From NCBI GenBank assembly GCA_016802295.1, contig JAESIW010000200.1, forward strand, positions 3,584,086 to 3,648,085: a stretch of 64,000 nucleotides of DNA, written 5' to 3'. A program made the translations under genes and the position numbers. Position 1 is the stretch's first letter, and every line of letters begins with the position of its first letter. The notes under the pieces were generated by a model. It saw only the letters and a program-made list of their open reading frames with translations. It ran no database searches and was not told the DNA's origin. Below, piece after piece: positions 1 through 13,400 of the stretch. The DNA is from Brachionus rotundiformis (lineage: Eukaryota > Rotifera > Eurotatoria > Ploima > Brachionidae).

Positions 1-214
1 TTTTGAAAAACCCAGGGCTTCTAGTATATATTATGGTGGTGGGGCAATAGCTAAAACCATAATTGTACCCCGGGGTAGTAAACAAGAGTTTACGGTATTT
101 AAAATTATTTATCTGCTATAGAATGGCTTTAATTAATAAAAAAAAAGAAATCTGAATATGACAGTTTTATTTAACCTGGCAGGAAAAAAAGTTTAAAATA
201 TCATTTTTTTTTAA

Positions 215-1007
215 TTAAGATGATTTTATTTTTTGTTCATTTTCATTTATTTCATTTCCAGGATTTACGGTGTTAGGTTTACGCCGATTTTTCTTGGATA
301 TTTTTACCGAAGTAACAAGTAGAGGCTCATCAGGTGAAAAAGGAGAAGAAGGTTCCACTTGAGTATTTGGCAAAAGCTTCGGATTCATTTTTGGTATCAA
401 TTTTTGTTCTTGTTCAGTAATTTTTTGCTTCTCTAAAATTAACTTGGTCTTACTGAGCTCACAATCTTCTCTGAGTTTAAGGGCTCGTTTCTAAAAACAA
501 GTGTGCTTTTTTAATTAGTTAATTTAATTTGAATTAGTCAGATACCTTTAGATTGATACATTTTTCATTTATAATGATCAAGTCTCGTTTTACATTCACG
601 GCTTTTTCAAAATAAAATAGGCACTTTTTCTGGATTAAAAAATTAAATTAAATTTTTTAAGCTACTAAAGTGTTGAATTTTGATTACGTAGTTTTCCTGA
701 AAAGTGTCTTTTTCTATTATTTTTTCATTGCATACGCTCACTTTTTCAATAATAGATTTTTGTTGATCTCTTTTTTCAATAAATACTCAATTTATTTTTC
801 AATTAATAGAAATTAAAAGATATACCTAATTTTTTGAGTTTTTTGAGTCACGTTTCCGAAAGCATTCTCATAAAATTCCTCAATCAGATCATTAGAAAAT
901 TTTTCATAGAAGCTTTCGTAATCTTTAAAGACAAAGTTTTGAAAACTCATATGAAGATCTATTATGATATATCTAAATTTACCTGAATATTGCTGTGTAG
1001 TTTGCAT
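215..1007 (-). CDS. Small coiled-coil protein, function unknown (5 exons)
   Basis: I do not recognise this gene. Five exons read from the right: 983-1007, 826-958, 688-769, 546-629 and 215-490. All junctions are GT..AG, phases agree throughout, and the product is 199 residues. The N-terminal part (MQTTQQYSDLHMSF...) is aromatic and acidic. Residues about 60-135 are rich in Lys, Glu, Gln and Ile and probably form helices or a coiled coil. The C-terminal 60 residues are proline- and serine-rich with a basic patch (KISKKNRRK), typical of disorder. No signal peptide or membrane segment is seen. The consistent phasing over four introns is the main argument that the gene is real. Exon 3 has another possible donor a little further on, so its end is less certain. 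Confidence 0.6.
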
Positions 1008-1019
1008 TATTTTAGCAAT

Positions 1020-2557
1020 TGAAGACTCTTTATTGTATTTTATTCTAATAATTTATCATTTTAGGCAAAATCATGTGATAAATAAGTTATGATATTATTA
1101 AATTTTTTTTTACCTTAATAAATGATAAATTTTTTTAACACGAGTATTCAATTTTTATGCATCTATTCAAAATTATTAAACACTTCCTTCATATTTCAAC
1201 ACGATAGTTTGAATATCACATTTAAGCTTTATTTAATTTAAGGTGATCGATAAAAATTTTAGTTTTTGAGTGAGGAAAATAAAAAATAAATATAAAAATG
1301 AAATAATTTTTAAAATTCTCAATAGTATAGACACTAATAAGTTAAATTTTAAGTTTTAAATCATATGATTTTTTTGCATATTGATTTAAATGTGGTGAAA
1401 ATTATTTAAATTAAAATAAAATTCTAAATTTTTTTGTTGGTAAATTGTTGTTAAATTTAATCATACTTGTATCAATTTTATTGATCATTCGAGGATAGTC
1501 ACATTAACAATATATTTAAATTATTTATTTCTAATTCTTTTCTTAAAAAACGATGTATGTTATAATCTTTCTTTAATTTGAAGCAGGAATAAAATTAGCT
1601 TCCTGTTAAACTTTTCAATTTGGGGTGCCCTTTTAATATTCTAAAATGTTAAAGACCTTGATTTTTGAATACATGTATTAAAAATGTCTCCTCATCTAAT
1701 AAATTTTTGGAGTTAGTGTAATAATCTATTGAATTAAAATCAAAATAATTATTAATTTAGAAATTATTTTCATTGATAAAATTTATTAAAATATTGATAA
1801 CAATTATTGTCTAATTTTGGAAAAATTCAAAATTCAATTTTATTAAAAACCGGAAGGGTTTGCCGAATAAAGAAAAGACTATAAAGCAAAGATGTCACCA
1901 TAATTAATTATTTAAAATTCTTTTTAAATCTTTGGTTTTAATTTTCATATCATTTAGGGGTATGATAAAATATAAACGTTAAAACTTATTCGTAACTAAT
2001 TAGAAAATATATCTCCAAATTAGTTACTTAAAAAGCTATATTTTAATGTTTTAAACGCAAGGGATTATAAGTTTTAATGAGGGAAAATTAAAAATTTTTA
2101 CACTTTTTCACATGAACCAATTAATCATCCAGTTTTTTAACAAACAAAAATACCCAACAAAAAATAACGGATATAAATTTGTTTAATTTATAAACTGATG
2201 TTGTCTAAATTTAAAATAATATAGAATGTAAATAATTTAGAATAAATAATTTGCTTAAAATTTTATTTTTATTATACAAAAATTAAATGATAAAAAATTT
2301 CATCAGCTTGGCCAACTGAGTCGGATCCAGAACAAAACAGCTATAGAAAAGCCCTAAAATATTCACTTAATTTAATTAGATAAATAAATTTCCATTTTAT
2401 GCTATTTTTTTCTTTGTATAAAAATAGTAACAATTTACAATCAATCAAAATAATAAAATTAAAAATTTAAGCTCTTATTCGATGAAAAAAAAAACAAAAA
2501 AAAATTTAAATGCATCTTGCTCTTAAATCACCATCTAAATAAAAAACTATCACACTT
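1020..2557. other. Intergenic, AT-rich
   Basis: I see no credible coding exon, RNA gene or repeat here. The stretch separates two minus-strand genes and holds the 3' flank of the amphiphysin gene at its right end and the promoter side of the small coiled-coil gene at its left end. Confidence 0.5.
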
Positions 2558-4006
2558 TTAAATTCTTTTGGTAAAATTTTCCGGAAACAGTCCACGCTTA
2601 TTGCTCAACTCATGTATACCAATCAGCCATCCCTCATCCAAATCTTCTTTCTCACTATCTGTCCCGTCAACTACTGCAATTACATCATCCTTTTCGAAAG
2701 CTAATTCATCTATTTCCTTTGGGTCGTACGGATATGTCGCCTTAACTTTGTACAAAAAATTCTCACTCTGGGCTTTTCTCTCATCCAAACTAGTCTCACT
2801 GATCCTGTCCACCAAGTAACTGTAAATCATTGAAGTGTTTTGCTCAGTAGGCCTAGCACCAATCGCTTCTGCATTTAAATTGGGGGCAAACTCGGTTATA
2901 GAATTAGTCTTGGCCTGGTTATCTGGCTCGTTGTCATCTGTCGAATAGTCATTATTATCAGTTTGCTCGCTATCTATCGGTGGTAGGTTTCGCTCTATTG
3001 GCGATTCCAATTCACTAGCTTGTTCGAATCTCATTTGACCTGTTTCTATTGACAACTTTTCGCACACATCGTCCAATTTCGACTTGGCCTCTACACACTC
3101 GGAATGAAATGTGGTCTCGGTGTGGAAAAATGTTTGGAACATGGATGAATAAAATTTGATTCTATTATCATATAAAACAGGCAGTGCCAAGCAAAGTGTT
3201 TGATTCAGATCCTCGTAGACGTGTTGTTTGTCTTCAAGATCGATTTTTAGCTTGGTTAATTTGGTCAATTGATCGGTGGTTGCGTGATTATTTGATGCAG
3301 TCGATGAAGAGGAGGATGAAGAGCCCGCGGACGTGTTATTGATGGTTGAGGGCACGTTGTGGCCAAGTTTTTTGCTAGTTTTTATCTCAGCATTTTGCAA
3401 ATTGTGCCTTGCGTTATCGTAGTCCAGCAATCGGTTGTATCGTTTCTCGATTTTTTTCTTATGTTCGGGAAATTCGTTCAAATAGGATACAAGTGGTAGT
3501 TGAACATCCTTGTGCAATGTTGCCAAATATTCAATCCATTTGTTCTCCAAGAGCTCTATTTGCTCGGCAAAGAGATCCGACGCGGGCCAATCGGCCTCGT
3601 AGGTCTCGCGCAAAGTGTCGTAAAATGCCTTGCTCGACTTCTGGGTCTCACGCAAACAGCTCAGATACTTGTTCAGCTCTTTGTTGAGCTTATTGGCTTG
3701 GGCGTGCTGTGCCTCGAAGTTTTGCACATAAACATCAAAGTTTTCGTCATTGGTTCTGTCTGTTTTGCCCATGCCTTGCAGGATTTTTTCCTTGGTACGA
3801 CCAAAGTTCTTGATTAGTTTTGACTTTACAGATGGCATCATGCTATGGTTATGGTTGAAGCTATTGGTTCTAGTTGTTTTGTGTTCAGAAAGGCTCATCA
3901 TCGGCAGATGATGTTTGTCTAAATTTTGAATTTGGCCACGGTTCGGCTTGGTAAACGATTTGCGGATGTCTTTGAGTCTGCTAGATGAAAAATTAAAAGA
4001 GGACAT
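2558..4006 (-). CDS. AMPH: Amphiphysin / BIN-type N-BAR and SH3 protein
   Basis: Amphiphysins bind and tubulate curved membranes through the BAR domain and recruit dynamin and synaptojanin through SH3, in endocytosis or T-tubule formation. The 482-residue intronless frame shows both. From about residue 58, SKLIKNFGRTKEKILQGMGK and then DVYVQNFEAQ match the N-BAR start. YEADWPASDL and the LLDYDNARHNL segment match the helix 2 region. The BAR continues to about residue 330. The SH3 domain fills residues about 415-482, ending in the amphiphysin-type DEGWLIGIHE...KRGLFPENFTKRI. Two oddities: about 57 residues precede the usual start, so Met57 or Met58 could also initiate, and a Ser/Asn-rich insertion (about residues 214-240) sits in a BAR interhelical loop. 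Codon use is GC-richer than its surroundings, supporting a real gene. Confidence 0.93.
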   Translation of the reverse strand: MSSFNFSSSRLKDIRKSFTKPNRGQIQNLDKHHLPMMSLSEHKTTRTNSFNHNHSMMPSVKSKLIKNFGRTKEKILQGMGKTDRTNDENFDVYVQNFEAQHAQANKLNKELNKYLSCLRETQKSSKAFYDTLRETYEADWPASDLFAEQIELLENKWIEYLATLHKDVQLPLVSYLNEFPEHKKKIEKRYNRLLDYDNARHNLQNAEIKTSKKLGHNVPSTINNTSAGSSSSSSSTASNNHATTDQLTKLTKLKIDLEDKQHVYEDLNQTLCLALPVLYDNRIKFYSSMFQTFFHTETTFHSECVEAKSKLDDVCEKLSIETGQMRFEQASELESPIERNLPPIDSEQTDNNDYSTDDNEPDNQAKTNSITEFAPNLNAEAIGARPTEQNTSMIYSYLVDRISETSLDERKAQSENFLYKVKATYPYDPKEIDELAFEKDDVIAVVDGTDSEKEDLDEGWLIGIHELSNKRGLFPENFTKRI

Positions 4007-4009
4007 TAT

Positions 4010-6520
4010 TTAAATGCATTAAAAAATAGATAAATAAAAGGGTCCTAGAAATTGTGAAGTGACCAGGTTTTTGTAGAAAATTTATATTTACTAGATCGTG
4101 AATTGAAATGACAAATATGCGCCCTCAAGGTTTATAGATAGTTTTAGCTCGCACAAATAAAGCGAACTTAGAATTTAAAATATTTGTGTGTATCTAGTTT
4201 AAGAATAGATAATTGCTAGATAATGGTATGGTTGAATGAAAAAGGCTAACTATGACAATATCTGGCAAATGGTCGATGCTGAAATCAATTTGTTAAAATC
4301 AATAAAGCACGAAGTTAGAAATTATCATAATACACTGTTTGGCTAAACTATATGGATCCATCTATTTATTTATGAATTTTTTTAATAAATCGATATTATA
4401 ATTTTGCCGTAAAGATACAAATAAAACTAGTTTATATTGAATTTTTTTAGCATAGCCCTAAAATCAAGCAAACATAATTTGAAATTTTGAGCTAATGAAT
4501 TTTTTTGTTTATAATTCTAGTGAACTTGTTTAGGATTCATCTAAATTATTTCCATTGTCTAATTAGCAAAGCCTTGCTAATTACCTTAAGGAGACATACT
4601 TTTTATTTTATCTTTCATTAGGGCAAATATTAAAATTTTTCTCCTAAGCTTCCTAAATTGGAACTTTTGAGAAATTTTTTTTTTTTTAAAGCTCAAATAG
4701 AATTAGGAAATTTGATATTTAAATCGATTTGAACCAAATTAAAAATTATAAATAAAATTATCATTTTAAAAGGTTTTCCGACTAACATAAAGTTTTAAAT
4801 AATTTAACTTTTGCTTAATTTTTATTTTTCTAATTTTTAAATTGCCTTGACAATTATCAGATAAAAATTTCTAAACTGTATAGCTGAGTGTCAAATTTTC
4901 AAATCTTAATTTTAATTAAAATTATTTTTTTATTAAAATAAATTTAAAAAATACAACATTGTATTCGAAAATTTATTATCTCAATTCGAGACTTCCCATT
5001 AGGGCGCTAAAAAGATAAATCAGATTTAAAAAAATGTATTTTTTTCTAATAGTTTAATTATTTTCTTCATTGAATCACATTGTTTCTTCTCACGATACTT
5101 AACCTAATTCTACTAAATTTCTGATTGATATTAGTAAGAAATTTTTAAATCAACTTGATAAAAAATCTGTCAGTAAGCAAACAATTTGTTTTTTGTTTTT
5201 CTTAATTTAAAAACACTAAAAAAAAGTTTTATTACGCAATATCTGATTACTTCGATTAATCAGAGAAGTATGTAGAAATTTAAATTTAAATCTGAAGTCA
5301 AGCATATAATTTAATTAAAGTTTTTAAACTTCCGAAAGATCTGGCTCAATCAGATAGATTTTAAACTAGCATAAGTTAAGTTCTGAATTATAATTGATTG
5401 ATTACAATATTCTAGGATCTAAAGATAATATTGAATATTTGCTTTTTTAAATAAACCGATTTTTTAAAATTGATAAGAAAGTTTTTAAATTCACGTTATC
5501 CTCAATCATGATATCTATTTAAGCAACCGATTAAAAACTTAAATGGAAAAATTAAACTAAGATAAAACAAAATTTTAACACACTTTAGTGAATAGAAACA
5601 TAGAGCCTTTAAAAGTAAGAAAAAATCAAGTTTTAATCTATGCTTATTATTTGTTCTGAGCAAAAATAGATAACATGTATTTTATTATGTTCAAGTATTA
5701 GTTTTCTTACTAAAACTTATTTGCCTCTTTATCCAAGATATGCATACTTTTGCTTATCTTTCTAATTTTTGTAGCTCTTAGGTTTTTTCAATGCTTTAAA
5801 ATCTAGCTTAAATTTTGATAATCATTAAAGCTAGGTGTTACGTAAAATTCTAATTCTGATTACGAATATTTCTTTATCCGCTACTTAATTTCAGCTAAAT
5901 CATTAGCAACAATATTTAACAACGCCAAAAATCTAAATCGAACATTTAAATTTCTATCCGAAAGGTCTCAAATCAACTTTTCAAACAATCCTTAATTCTA
6001 AAACAATTATCTTTAATATTTTAACATTTAACTCAAATTGTAAATACCTTTATGTTTTGATTTAAACCTGATTTTGTTTTTTAAAACAATAAAGATTTAG
6101 CTATACAAAATAAACTTTAATTATAAACTTTAATTTCTGAAAAATGACATGCTTTTTGATTCCAAAATTAAAAATAAGCATTTATTGTTTTGGTACAAAA
6201 ATTATACTGATCCAAAGAGAAATGAAGAAATTTCATTTTGAATTTATTATTATATAAATTTGGCTCATACATACCTTTGTTAGAATTGAATAAATATTTC
6301 TCTTATAAGCGTAAATGATTAAATTTGCTTATAACTTTTAAACAAAATTAAGAATAATTACAAAATTCGTATGTTCAACATATTTCTAAAATGTGCATTC
6401 ATGTATTTGAAAATTAATAAAAAATTAAAAATTAAGAGAAAATAATCATAAAAAATATACAAGATTTAAAATTACTCAATAAAATTATTTTGAAAGTCCC
6501 TTTTTCCAGAAAAAACCTAA
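4010..6520. other. Long intergenic region, no gene seen
   Basis: About 2.5 kb of AT-rich DNA between the divergent amphiphysin (-) and ZFAND2B (+) genes. It must carry both promoters, but no motif can be named with confidence, and no exon-like open stretch with normal codon use was found. Confidence 0.5.
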
Positions 6521-6525
6521 TCTAA

Positions 6526-8085
6526 ATGGAGTTGCCACATTTAGGTGAGCATTGTCAAGAGCCGACTTGCAAAATTCTTGGTATAAACCTGTTATTACCT
6601 GTTTGAAAGTCAAAATAAACAATTTTTTAAGACTTTTTACCATTTAGATGTGATTCATGCAAAAAAATATACTGGTATTACTTAATTTGTAGTGGTTACA
6701 TTTTAAAATTATTTTAAGCAAGGATCATTTCCACTACACGAAGCATAGCTGTGACCCAAATGGTCTCAAAAGCAAGGACTTCCAAATACCCCTTTGCCCA
6801 TTGTGCAATCAGCCTGTGCCGTACAAAAGAAATGAACTACCCGATGTAGCCATGTCGGCTCACATCGACCGAGACTGTAAATCAGATCCAGCCGAAGTAA
6901 ATAACCATCTTATCTTTACATTTTAAATTTTTATATTTTTTAGGAAAGAAGAAAAATATTTACAAATAGGTGCTCTTTAAAAGGGTGCAAGAATAAAGAA
7001 GTATATTTGCTTTTAATTAAGTTTTTATTAACTAAACTTTTCTTAGCTCATTCCTTTTAACTGCAATAAATGTAAAAAAAATTATTGCCTAAGACACAGA
7101 CATGAAGCTGACCATGAATGTGACAAGATAGTCACTGAAACAAATTGCCCTTCTAGTTCTCGTCAAAATGACATCAATTCTAAGAGACTTATGTTTTTTC
7201 AGAAGCAAGAAAAAAAACCTCAAACATCACAAAAAGCCCCAATACAACCAAGTTCAATGGTAAGACCATTTTGATTAAAAAAAAAAAATTAATTTTAAAT
7301 TTAAGACAGATAATGAAGCATTAGAGTACGCAATACAGCTTTCGCTCAAAGAATCACAAAAAAAGTAATATATTAGCTAGGTTTTTTGATTTAAAGTGAC
7401 TAATACATACCTTGAATTATTTTAATTTACCTTGAAAAAAGTTACATAAAGATTTTAATTATAATTTTAAATAAACCATTAAAAATGGTCTTCGAAGTAT
7501 CTAGATACGGCTTTAAAACACAAGATTAGCAAATACAATTTTTTTCTTATATTTGAATTTTTTATCAGGATTCTATTTGACATAGATATTAAGATTTTTT
7601 AAAACTTTGGAGGCTTAATTATGCTTTATTCCTTATTAAAAGATTAAATTATCCAGTTGTAATGCAAACAATAACTAATTTGTTGTATGAGACAATTTAC
7701 AAGAATCTTAAAATTGTAACTCAAAACTTAAGAGTCCCGTTTAATCGGATTGAAAGACTAAAGAGTTCAGAAATCAAGCTTTTTTTAAGGGATTTTTTAG
7801 TTCATGTCAAGCCATAAATCCTAATATGACCTTAAATATTTTAGTCTTTGTTTGTCCAACACTAAAACCAAACCAACAGTAAAAAAAAAATTTTTAAGAA
7901 TTCTAAAATTAATAAATATATCAAAAATATATGTTTTTTTAATAATGTGATTCAGAGATACAAAAAAAGCTGAAGAAATGACTGAAGAAGAGCAGCTAGC
8001 TTTGGCTTTGGCTGAAAGCGAACGAGAATTTCAAAATCAAAGGAGAAATACAGATTCTCAGAAAGAATCTTGTTTGTTAAATTAA
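6526..8085 (+). CDS. ZFAND2B: AN1-type zinc finger protein, AIRAPL (7 exons)
   Basis: AIRAPL is an ER-associated proteasome and p97 adaptor in protein quality control. Exons: 6526-6580, 6632-6674, 6719-6896, 6944-7000, 7047-7259, 7306-7364 and 7956-8085. All have GT..AG ends and matching phases, giving 244 residues. The start MELPHLGEHCQEPTCK and the Cys/His spacing through CDSCKKIYCKDHFHYTKHSC form the first AN1 finger. LCPLCNQPVP and AHIDRDC follow, then a second AN1 finger (NRCSLKGCKNKE...CNKCKKNYCLRHRHEADHEC). Two ubiquitin-interacting motifs come next: ALEYAIQLSLKES and EEEQLALALAESEREF. The protein ends CLLN, a possible CaaX prenylation box. UIMs plus CaaX fit the ZFAND2B type rather than ZFAND2A. 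The sixth intron (591 bp) is much longer than the rest. Confidence 0.93.
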
Positions 8086-8089
8086 AAAT

Positions 8090-8960
8090 TAGAAAATGAT
8101 TGTATTTTAAATTGCGTAATTAAATTTTTATTTAAATTTTTTATGAATAAAATTTCATTCATTGTAGAATTAATGTATTATTATTCAGTAAAATTAATTT
8201 TCGTTTAATGTTTAGATTTTTTTAAACTACAACAAAAAAATTTCAACTTACTTAATTATTGAATAAGAAGAAAATCGTTTGAATAATTAAAAGATTAATA
8301 ATCCTGATCTATTTTGGAACAAAATTTTTAATTGAAATAGAAAGCTGTTTAATATTTAATTAATTCATTTTGTAATAATTAAAAAAATTTAATCAATTTA
8401 ATATAGTATGATTTAAATTCTGTATATTAATAAATTATGTGTATAAATTTTAGATTTTGTTCGGCTAATTTATGATAGAAACTTTACAATTCAAAGTATT
8501 TGTAAGAATTTCCTTGATTGATCAATAATATAGAAGAAAAAAATTCTATAAAAGTGCAAGAAATTGATTATTGTGGCAAAAATGCTCATTTAAAAATACT
8601 GCATTTTTTATTTGGACCTATTGATAAGATGAAATTTGACACAAATATAGTTTATGTTTGATAAATACTCAGATTTGAGATTAAATTGATAGAATGTATT
8701 CAAGTTCAAATCAACATATAAAACTAGAATTTTCTTATGTATTCGTTTACCTTTTGATAGAATTTTAATTAAAATGAATTGAGATATTTTTGAAATTTTA
8801 TATCTCATCCTTGATTGAGCTTTAAAGCAAATTTTAAACTTATTTCAATATTTGAACAGCTTTTATTTATCTTTCTTTACAAAAATATCAATAATTGACA
8901 ATGAATACAATATTTCCAAAACAATACTTAAAATATTTTGAATTTTTAAAACAACAAAGA
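8090..8960. other. Intergenic, AT-rich
   Basis: 3' flank of ZFAND2B and upstream region of the lipocalin gene. Open stretches here are low-complexity translations of AT-rich DNA with no family resemblance. Confidence 0.5.
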
Positions 8961-8965
8961 AAATA

Positions 8966-9783
8966 ATGATCCTAAAGGTGTTCAGAATAATGCTAATAAT
9001 CATAGTGGACTGTTTTTTAATAGGTCTTGTATACAGCGATGTTATAAGACTTGGAAAATGCCCATACGTTCGACTTCAACGAGGATTTAAGAAAATTTTG
9101 GTACTTTTTTAAACCAACTTTTTCCACCTTTTTAAACAATGAATTCATTTTTGAAATATTTAGTTTGTTGGCGATTGGTACGAGGTCGCCCGTAATCCTA
9201 TAATGCTTTTCAGCAACACAAAGTGTAATAAAATAAACTTTAAAAAAGATGAAGATAAATTTAATTTTAGAAGTTCTTTGGTTTTTAAGTAATTGATCAA
9301 CAAAAAAAAACAGTTTTTATTTATTTAAATTTATTGTGTCTTTTAAAGAAACTTTAAAAGAGAAATTATTTTTGAAGCATTCGCTTATTCACCTGATTTC
9401 GACGAACCGGCAAAAATGAAGATCGAATACCCATTAACTTTATTAAGTAATCTTGACAGAATTTATTTTACATAAAAATAAACAATAATTTTTTAGAGAC
9501 TAACATTAGCCTACCCTATTGGTAAATAAAAAATTAAGAACTAAAAAACAAAATTTTTAATACTTATTTTACAATAAATAGGGTTCTTTACACTGATTAT
9601 GATTACGCAATTATGTGGTCATGTGCTGAATACCTTAAGATTCTTCATTTTGAATATTTTTGGATATTTTCTAGAAAGCCCTACATCAGCGAAGAAAAAC
9701 TCAGAGATCTAAGCGATGTTTTGACTTTATCAAACATTGATTCATCATTTATGGTTAGAACTGAACAAACTGGTTGCATGTAA
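8966..9783 (+). CDS. Apolipoprotein-D-like lipocalin (5 exons)
   Basis: A secreted lipocalin that should carry a small hydrophobic ligand in an eight-stranded barrel. Exons 8966-9100, 9164-9288, 9349-9446, 9497-9521 and 9582-9783 join in frame to 194 residues. The first ~24 residues (MILKVFRIMLIIIVDCFLIG) look like a signal peptide or anchor. GKCP precedes the first lipocalin signature, here VGDWYEVAR, equal to the GxWYE of the ApoD group. The second conserved region, TDYDYAIMWSC, and the third, FEYFWIFSRKP, follow with normal spacing. Cysteines after the signal (GKCP, TKCNK, WSCAE, TGCM) are placed for the two ApoD-type disulfides. Exon 4 is only 25 bp. The family is clear; the ligand is not. 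Confidence 0.87.
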
Positions 9784-9789
9784 TCAACA

Positions 9790-10480
9790 TTCTCTTATTT
9801 AATTTTCTTGTTACCAAGACTAAATTTAAGCAAAAGTCATTTAAACTGTTTTAATTATTTTTCAATTTTTAATAAATAGTATTGTCAATTTATTTATTCT
9901 TTTAATAAAAAGTATTGTCATACCATAAAAGTAATTTCTGTATTCTTTCAACAAAAAAGTTTTTAGGCAATTTTGTTAGTATCTAAATTTTAAATTAACA
10001 ATTTTTTGTTCTTTAATTTTTAACTATAAAATTTTGCTGTTCATTTAATGCTAAAAACATTTTACTCTTACTTTTTTTATGTGAAAAAATATATTAATTT
10101 CAATTTATTGTTTATTGAAAAAAAAATTATTTAATTTCAGTTATAATCTAATTTAATTAAAAAGAAATTTAACTTTGGGAGCATAAAACAATTTATTTTT
10201 TAAAATAAATATTATCTTTAAGAGTAAACGAAATTAAATATGGTAAATAAAGATTATGTTTTTGACAACTTATCTTTTTAGAAGTTAAAATTTAGGTTTA
10301 TTTTAGGTCATTTTTAAAAATGAAAATATCATTAAAAATTAATATCTAATATCACTTAATTTTAATGATTTATTTTTATTTTTAATATTTAATTATTGTT
10401 AACTTATTCATTCTAATGAGCTAATTTCAGTTAAAGTCAATTTTTTTCTCATGGTAGAAGTTTTAGAAAATTGCCAATAA
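9790..10480. other. Intergenic, AT-rich
   Basis: Nothing beyond AT-rich sequence with runs of A and T. It lies between two plus-strand genes, and its right end is the upstream region of the CNBD2-like gene. Confidence 0.5.
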
Positions 10481-10483
10481 AAA

Positions 10484-13400
10484 ATGCCGAACAAATCGAA
10501 AAATCCAAGAATTTCAAAAGGAAATGATAAAAATATGCAAAAAACCAACAACCAAATTACTAGATATCTGCGTAATAAAAATAGTTAGTATTAAATAAAT
10601 TTTATTATATTTGCTTCAAATAAATATGAATAATTGAGAATGCAGCTTTTTATTGCTCGAAGCTTTCCTGTATGCAATCCTATCAAACCCATTAAAACTA
10701 TTTAAACCAAACTTACTTCAGTCAATAATGAGCATTTAAATAATTTTCAAGATAATTATAAGTTGAGTAAAAGACCTTGAATATAATTTTGGTTTTTAAC
10801 AGAATAGCAACCAGCGAAGCTCGCTTCGGGACACTTTATTTGCATAGTTAGAATATACACGAAATATTTAAGTAAAAAACATATTTAAAAAATAACCAAA
10901 ATTTCATGATTGCCGTCAATTATTCTTAAGCAAATTTTAGGAAAATTGACTTTCAACTATTTTTTTTAGAATATAGAAAAAATCTTTTAAAAAGAATGGA
11001 TCTTCTCAAAAGTGACCTATATGCTTTGGATGTGAATCAATTTTCTGATAATTTAAAAGATTTTATCAAAGTTAGTATTTAAAAATAGATATGATTAATA
11101 AATATTAGACCAATTATATTAATATTTTGTAGAATATTGAAATAATTCCGTCAAATGAATACAAAGAAAAAATCAGACAAGAAAAAATAAAATCCAAACG
11201 ATATTTTAAATATTTTTCTCGAGTTATACTTTTGATCATTAAGTCTCTTTTAACAAGACGAAAGTAAAAGATTTTTACTAAAAATACTAAAATTAATTAA
11301 CTTTCGTTTTAAAAGATATTTTCAAGAGTCGTGGCTAAAGTCAATTGATTTTGATCAAAATTTATATCTTTTAGAAAATAATAAAATAAGGTATTCGAGC
11401 ATTCTGGAAGCTCACGAAACAAGAAGTTTGGTACCAAATAATCATTAAGATTTTTTGTATCTAAAAAATTTTGTTTTAGCTTACCAGAGACACTTTGGTT
11501 GCTTTAAATACTCCTAAAGAAGATAGAACTGACATAACATTAAAAAGAGTAGTTTTTAGCTTACAAGAGACACTTTTTAATTTAAATATTTTAGATTTTG
11601 ACCGTGTTATTGAGATATGAAATTTTTTCCAAAATTATACCGAGGGATTTAGTGACAGAACTAGCAAAAAGAATAAAATATCAAAAGTATCTTGTATTTC
11701 TACTTGTAGCCACTCATGGTCAATTACATTTATAGGTTTGAAAATAGTCGAATATTAGCTTATGATGGACAGATAGCCAAAAATGTTTATTGTGTCCTGT
11801 CTGGTAAAATAAATTGTGTAAAAAAAATTGAATTATCCGATGGCGAGTTATTCAAGGTTGTTAGATGCTTGAACAAAGGCGAACATTCTGATGTAAATTT
11901 TATTAAAATTTAAAATAAATGAGTCTTAAAAAAATTTTAGCCTCAAGAAGTAGAAAACAAACATAAAAGAAATCATTTAATATATTCAAAAGGAGTAACA
12001 GAAGTTTTGTTTTTGAATTTATCAGATCTACAAGTTCTTAGGAAAAATTTTTATAATTTACCAGTGAATTTTTTGCAATCAATTAATTTATTCGATACAT
12101 ATCCGGTGACAAATCTAGTAAAAAATTCCGAAAACATATGCTACAAATATTATGGGTGAGTTTCAGTTTAAATTAATCTAAAGTTCTAAGAAAATTGATT
12201 TAAAAGTTAAAAAAATAAAAATCAAGCAGCTAAAATAATCTGATTATTTATTGAAAGAATAAATATCAAAAAAATAAAAATGCATGAGTTTAGTCTATTA
12301 TAATACTTTTTAATTTTAAATTACGATTTAATTTAATTTGGTAAAATAGACCGAACGAAATTATATGCCAAGATTCGGACAATTCTCCATGGATATTTGT
12401 CATTGTTTCGGTATTATTTTTAAATCAATAAAAACTATTTTATAAATTTTAATAATTTTTAGGGATTTGTAAAGGTAGTTAAAAAAATGAAACTGTTTAA
12501 TTCGAATCGCGCAAAATCAGCCAGAAGTGATTAATTTTTTAGTTTAAAAATCATTCCAAAAACTTTTTTTTAGATATGAAACCAGCTATTACTGAAAATG
12601 AATCCTACCATAATGTAAATCCAGCTCCATCAAAAGTAAATTTTCAATTTTAAATCAACTTTTAAGTTTTTGATTTTTTTTTTATTTGATTACTTAAAAT
12701 TTATAATAAGCAAAAGTTAAGTCTAAAATAATAAAATGTTTTTCGTTTTTGTTATTTTTTCTCTTTAGGAATGTGATTTAGATCCAGAACAAACACTTGA
12801 TAAATTTATGATATCAAAAAACTTCCAAGAATCGACTAGGGAATTTAGATTTAAGCGGGAATCAACCCTTCCACCAATTAATTTTAGTAATGAAAAAGTA
12901 ACAAGACAAAGCAGTGTATACTTAAGTGCCAGTGTACGAAGAGAAACTCCAATTTTTACTTTGGAAAAAGAACCAGATTTTTTACAGGATCAATTTGTTA
13001 AATCAGAATATGAAATAATAAACATTTCATCTAACAAAAAATCTACCAATACAGCTAACTTACCAATTCAGCCTCAAAATAATAATGCACTTGTAAAATC
13101 AATCAAAAATAAGCATTCAGGCCTCAACGAAAACTACAGGTTATCATTTGTTGTGGTGGATAGAATTGAAAAAGGAAGCATTTTTGTAATTTAGCTCAAA
13201 TTTTTATTTAGCATTTAAAGATAAGTTTTTATTGTCTAGGGATTATATCCATTGATTGGCGAAGAGAAGTTAAAGATAGAAAAATTGTCTAAAAAAATAG
13301 CTCCCAAATCGGCAGACAGGAGAAAAAATGTTATTTTAATCAGCGAGGGTACAGAAGTTCTCTTAATAAATAAAGTTTCATTTTATCACCACGCTGATGT

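Noticed and set aside
11690..11735. A separate small gene beginning MVNYIYRFENSRIL at 11716
   Set aside because: Its first residues lie in an intron; splicing from 11686 to 11736 gives the normal cNMP-domain spacing and correct phase.
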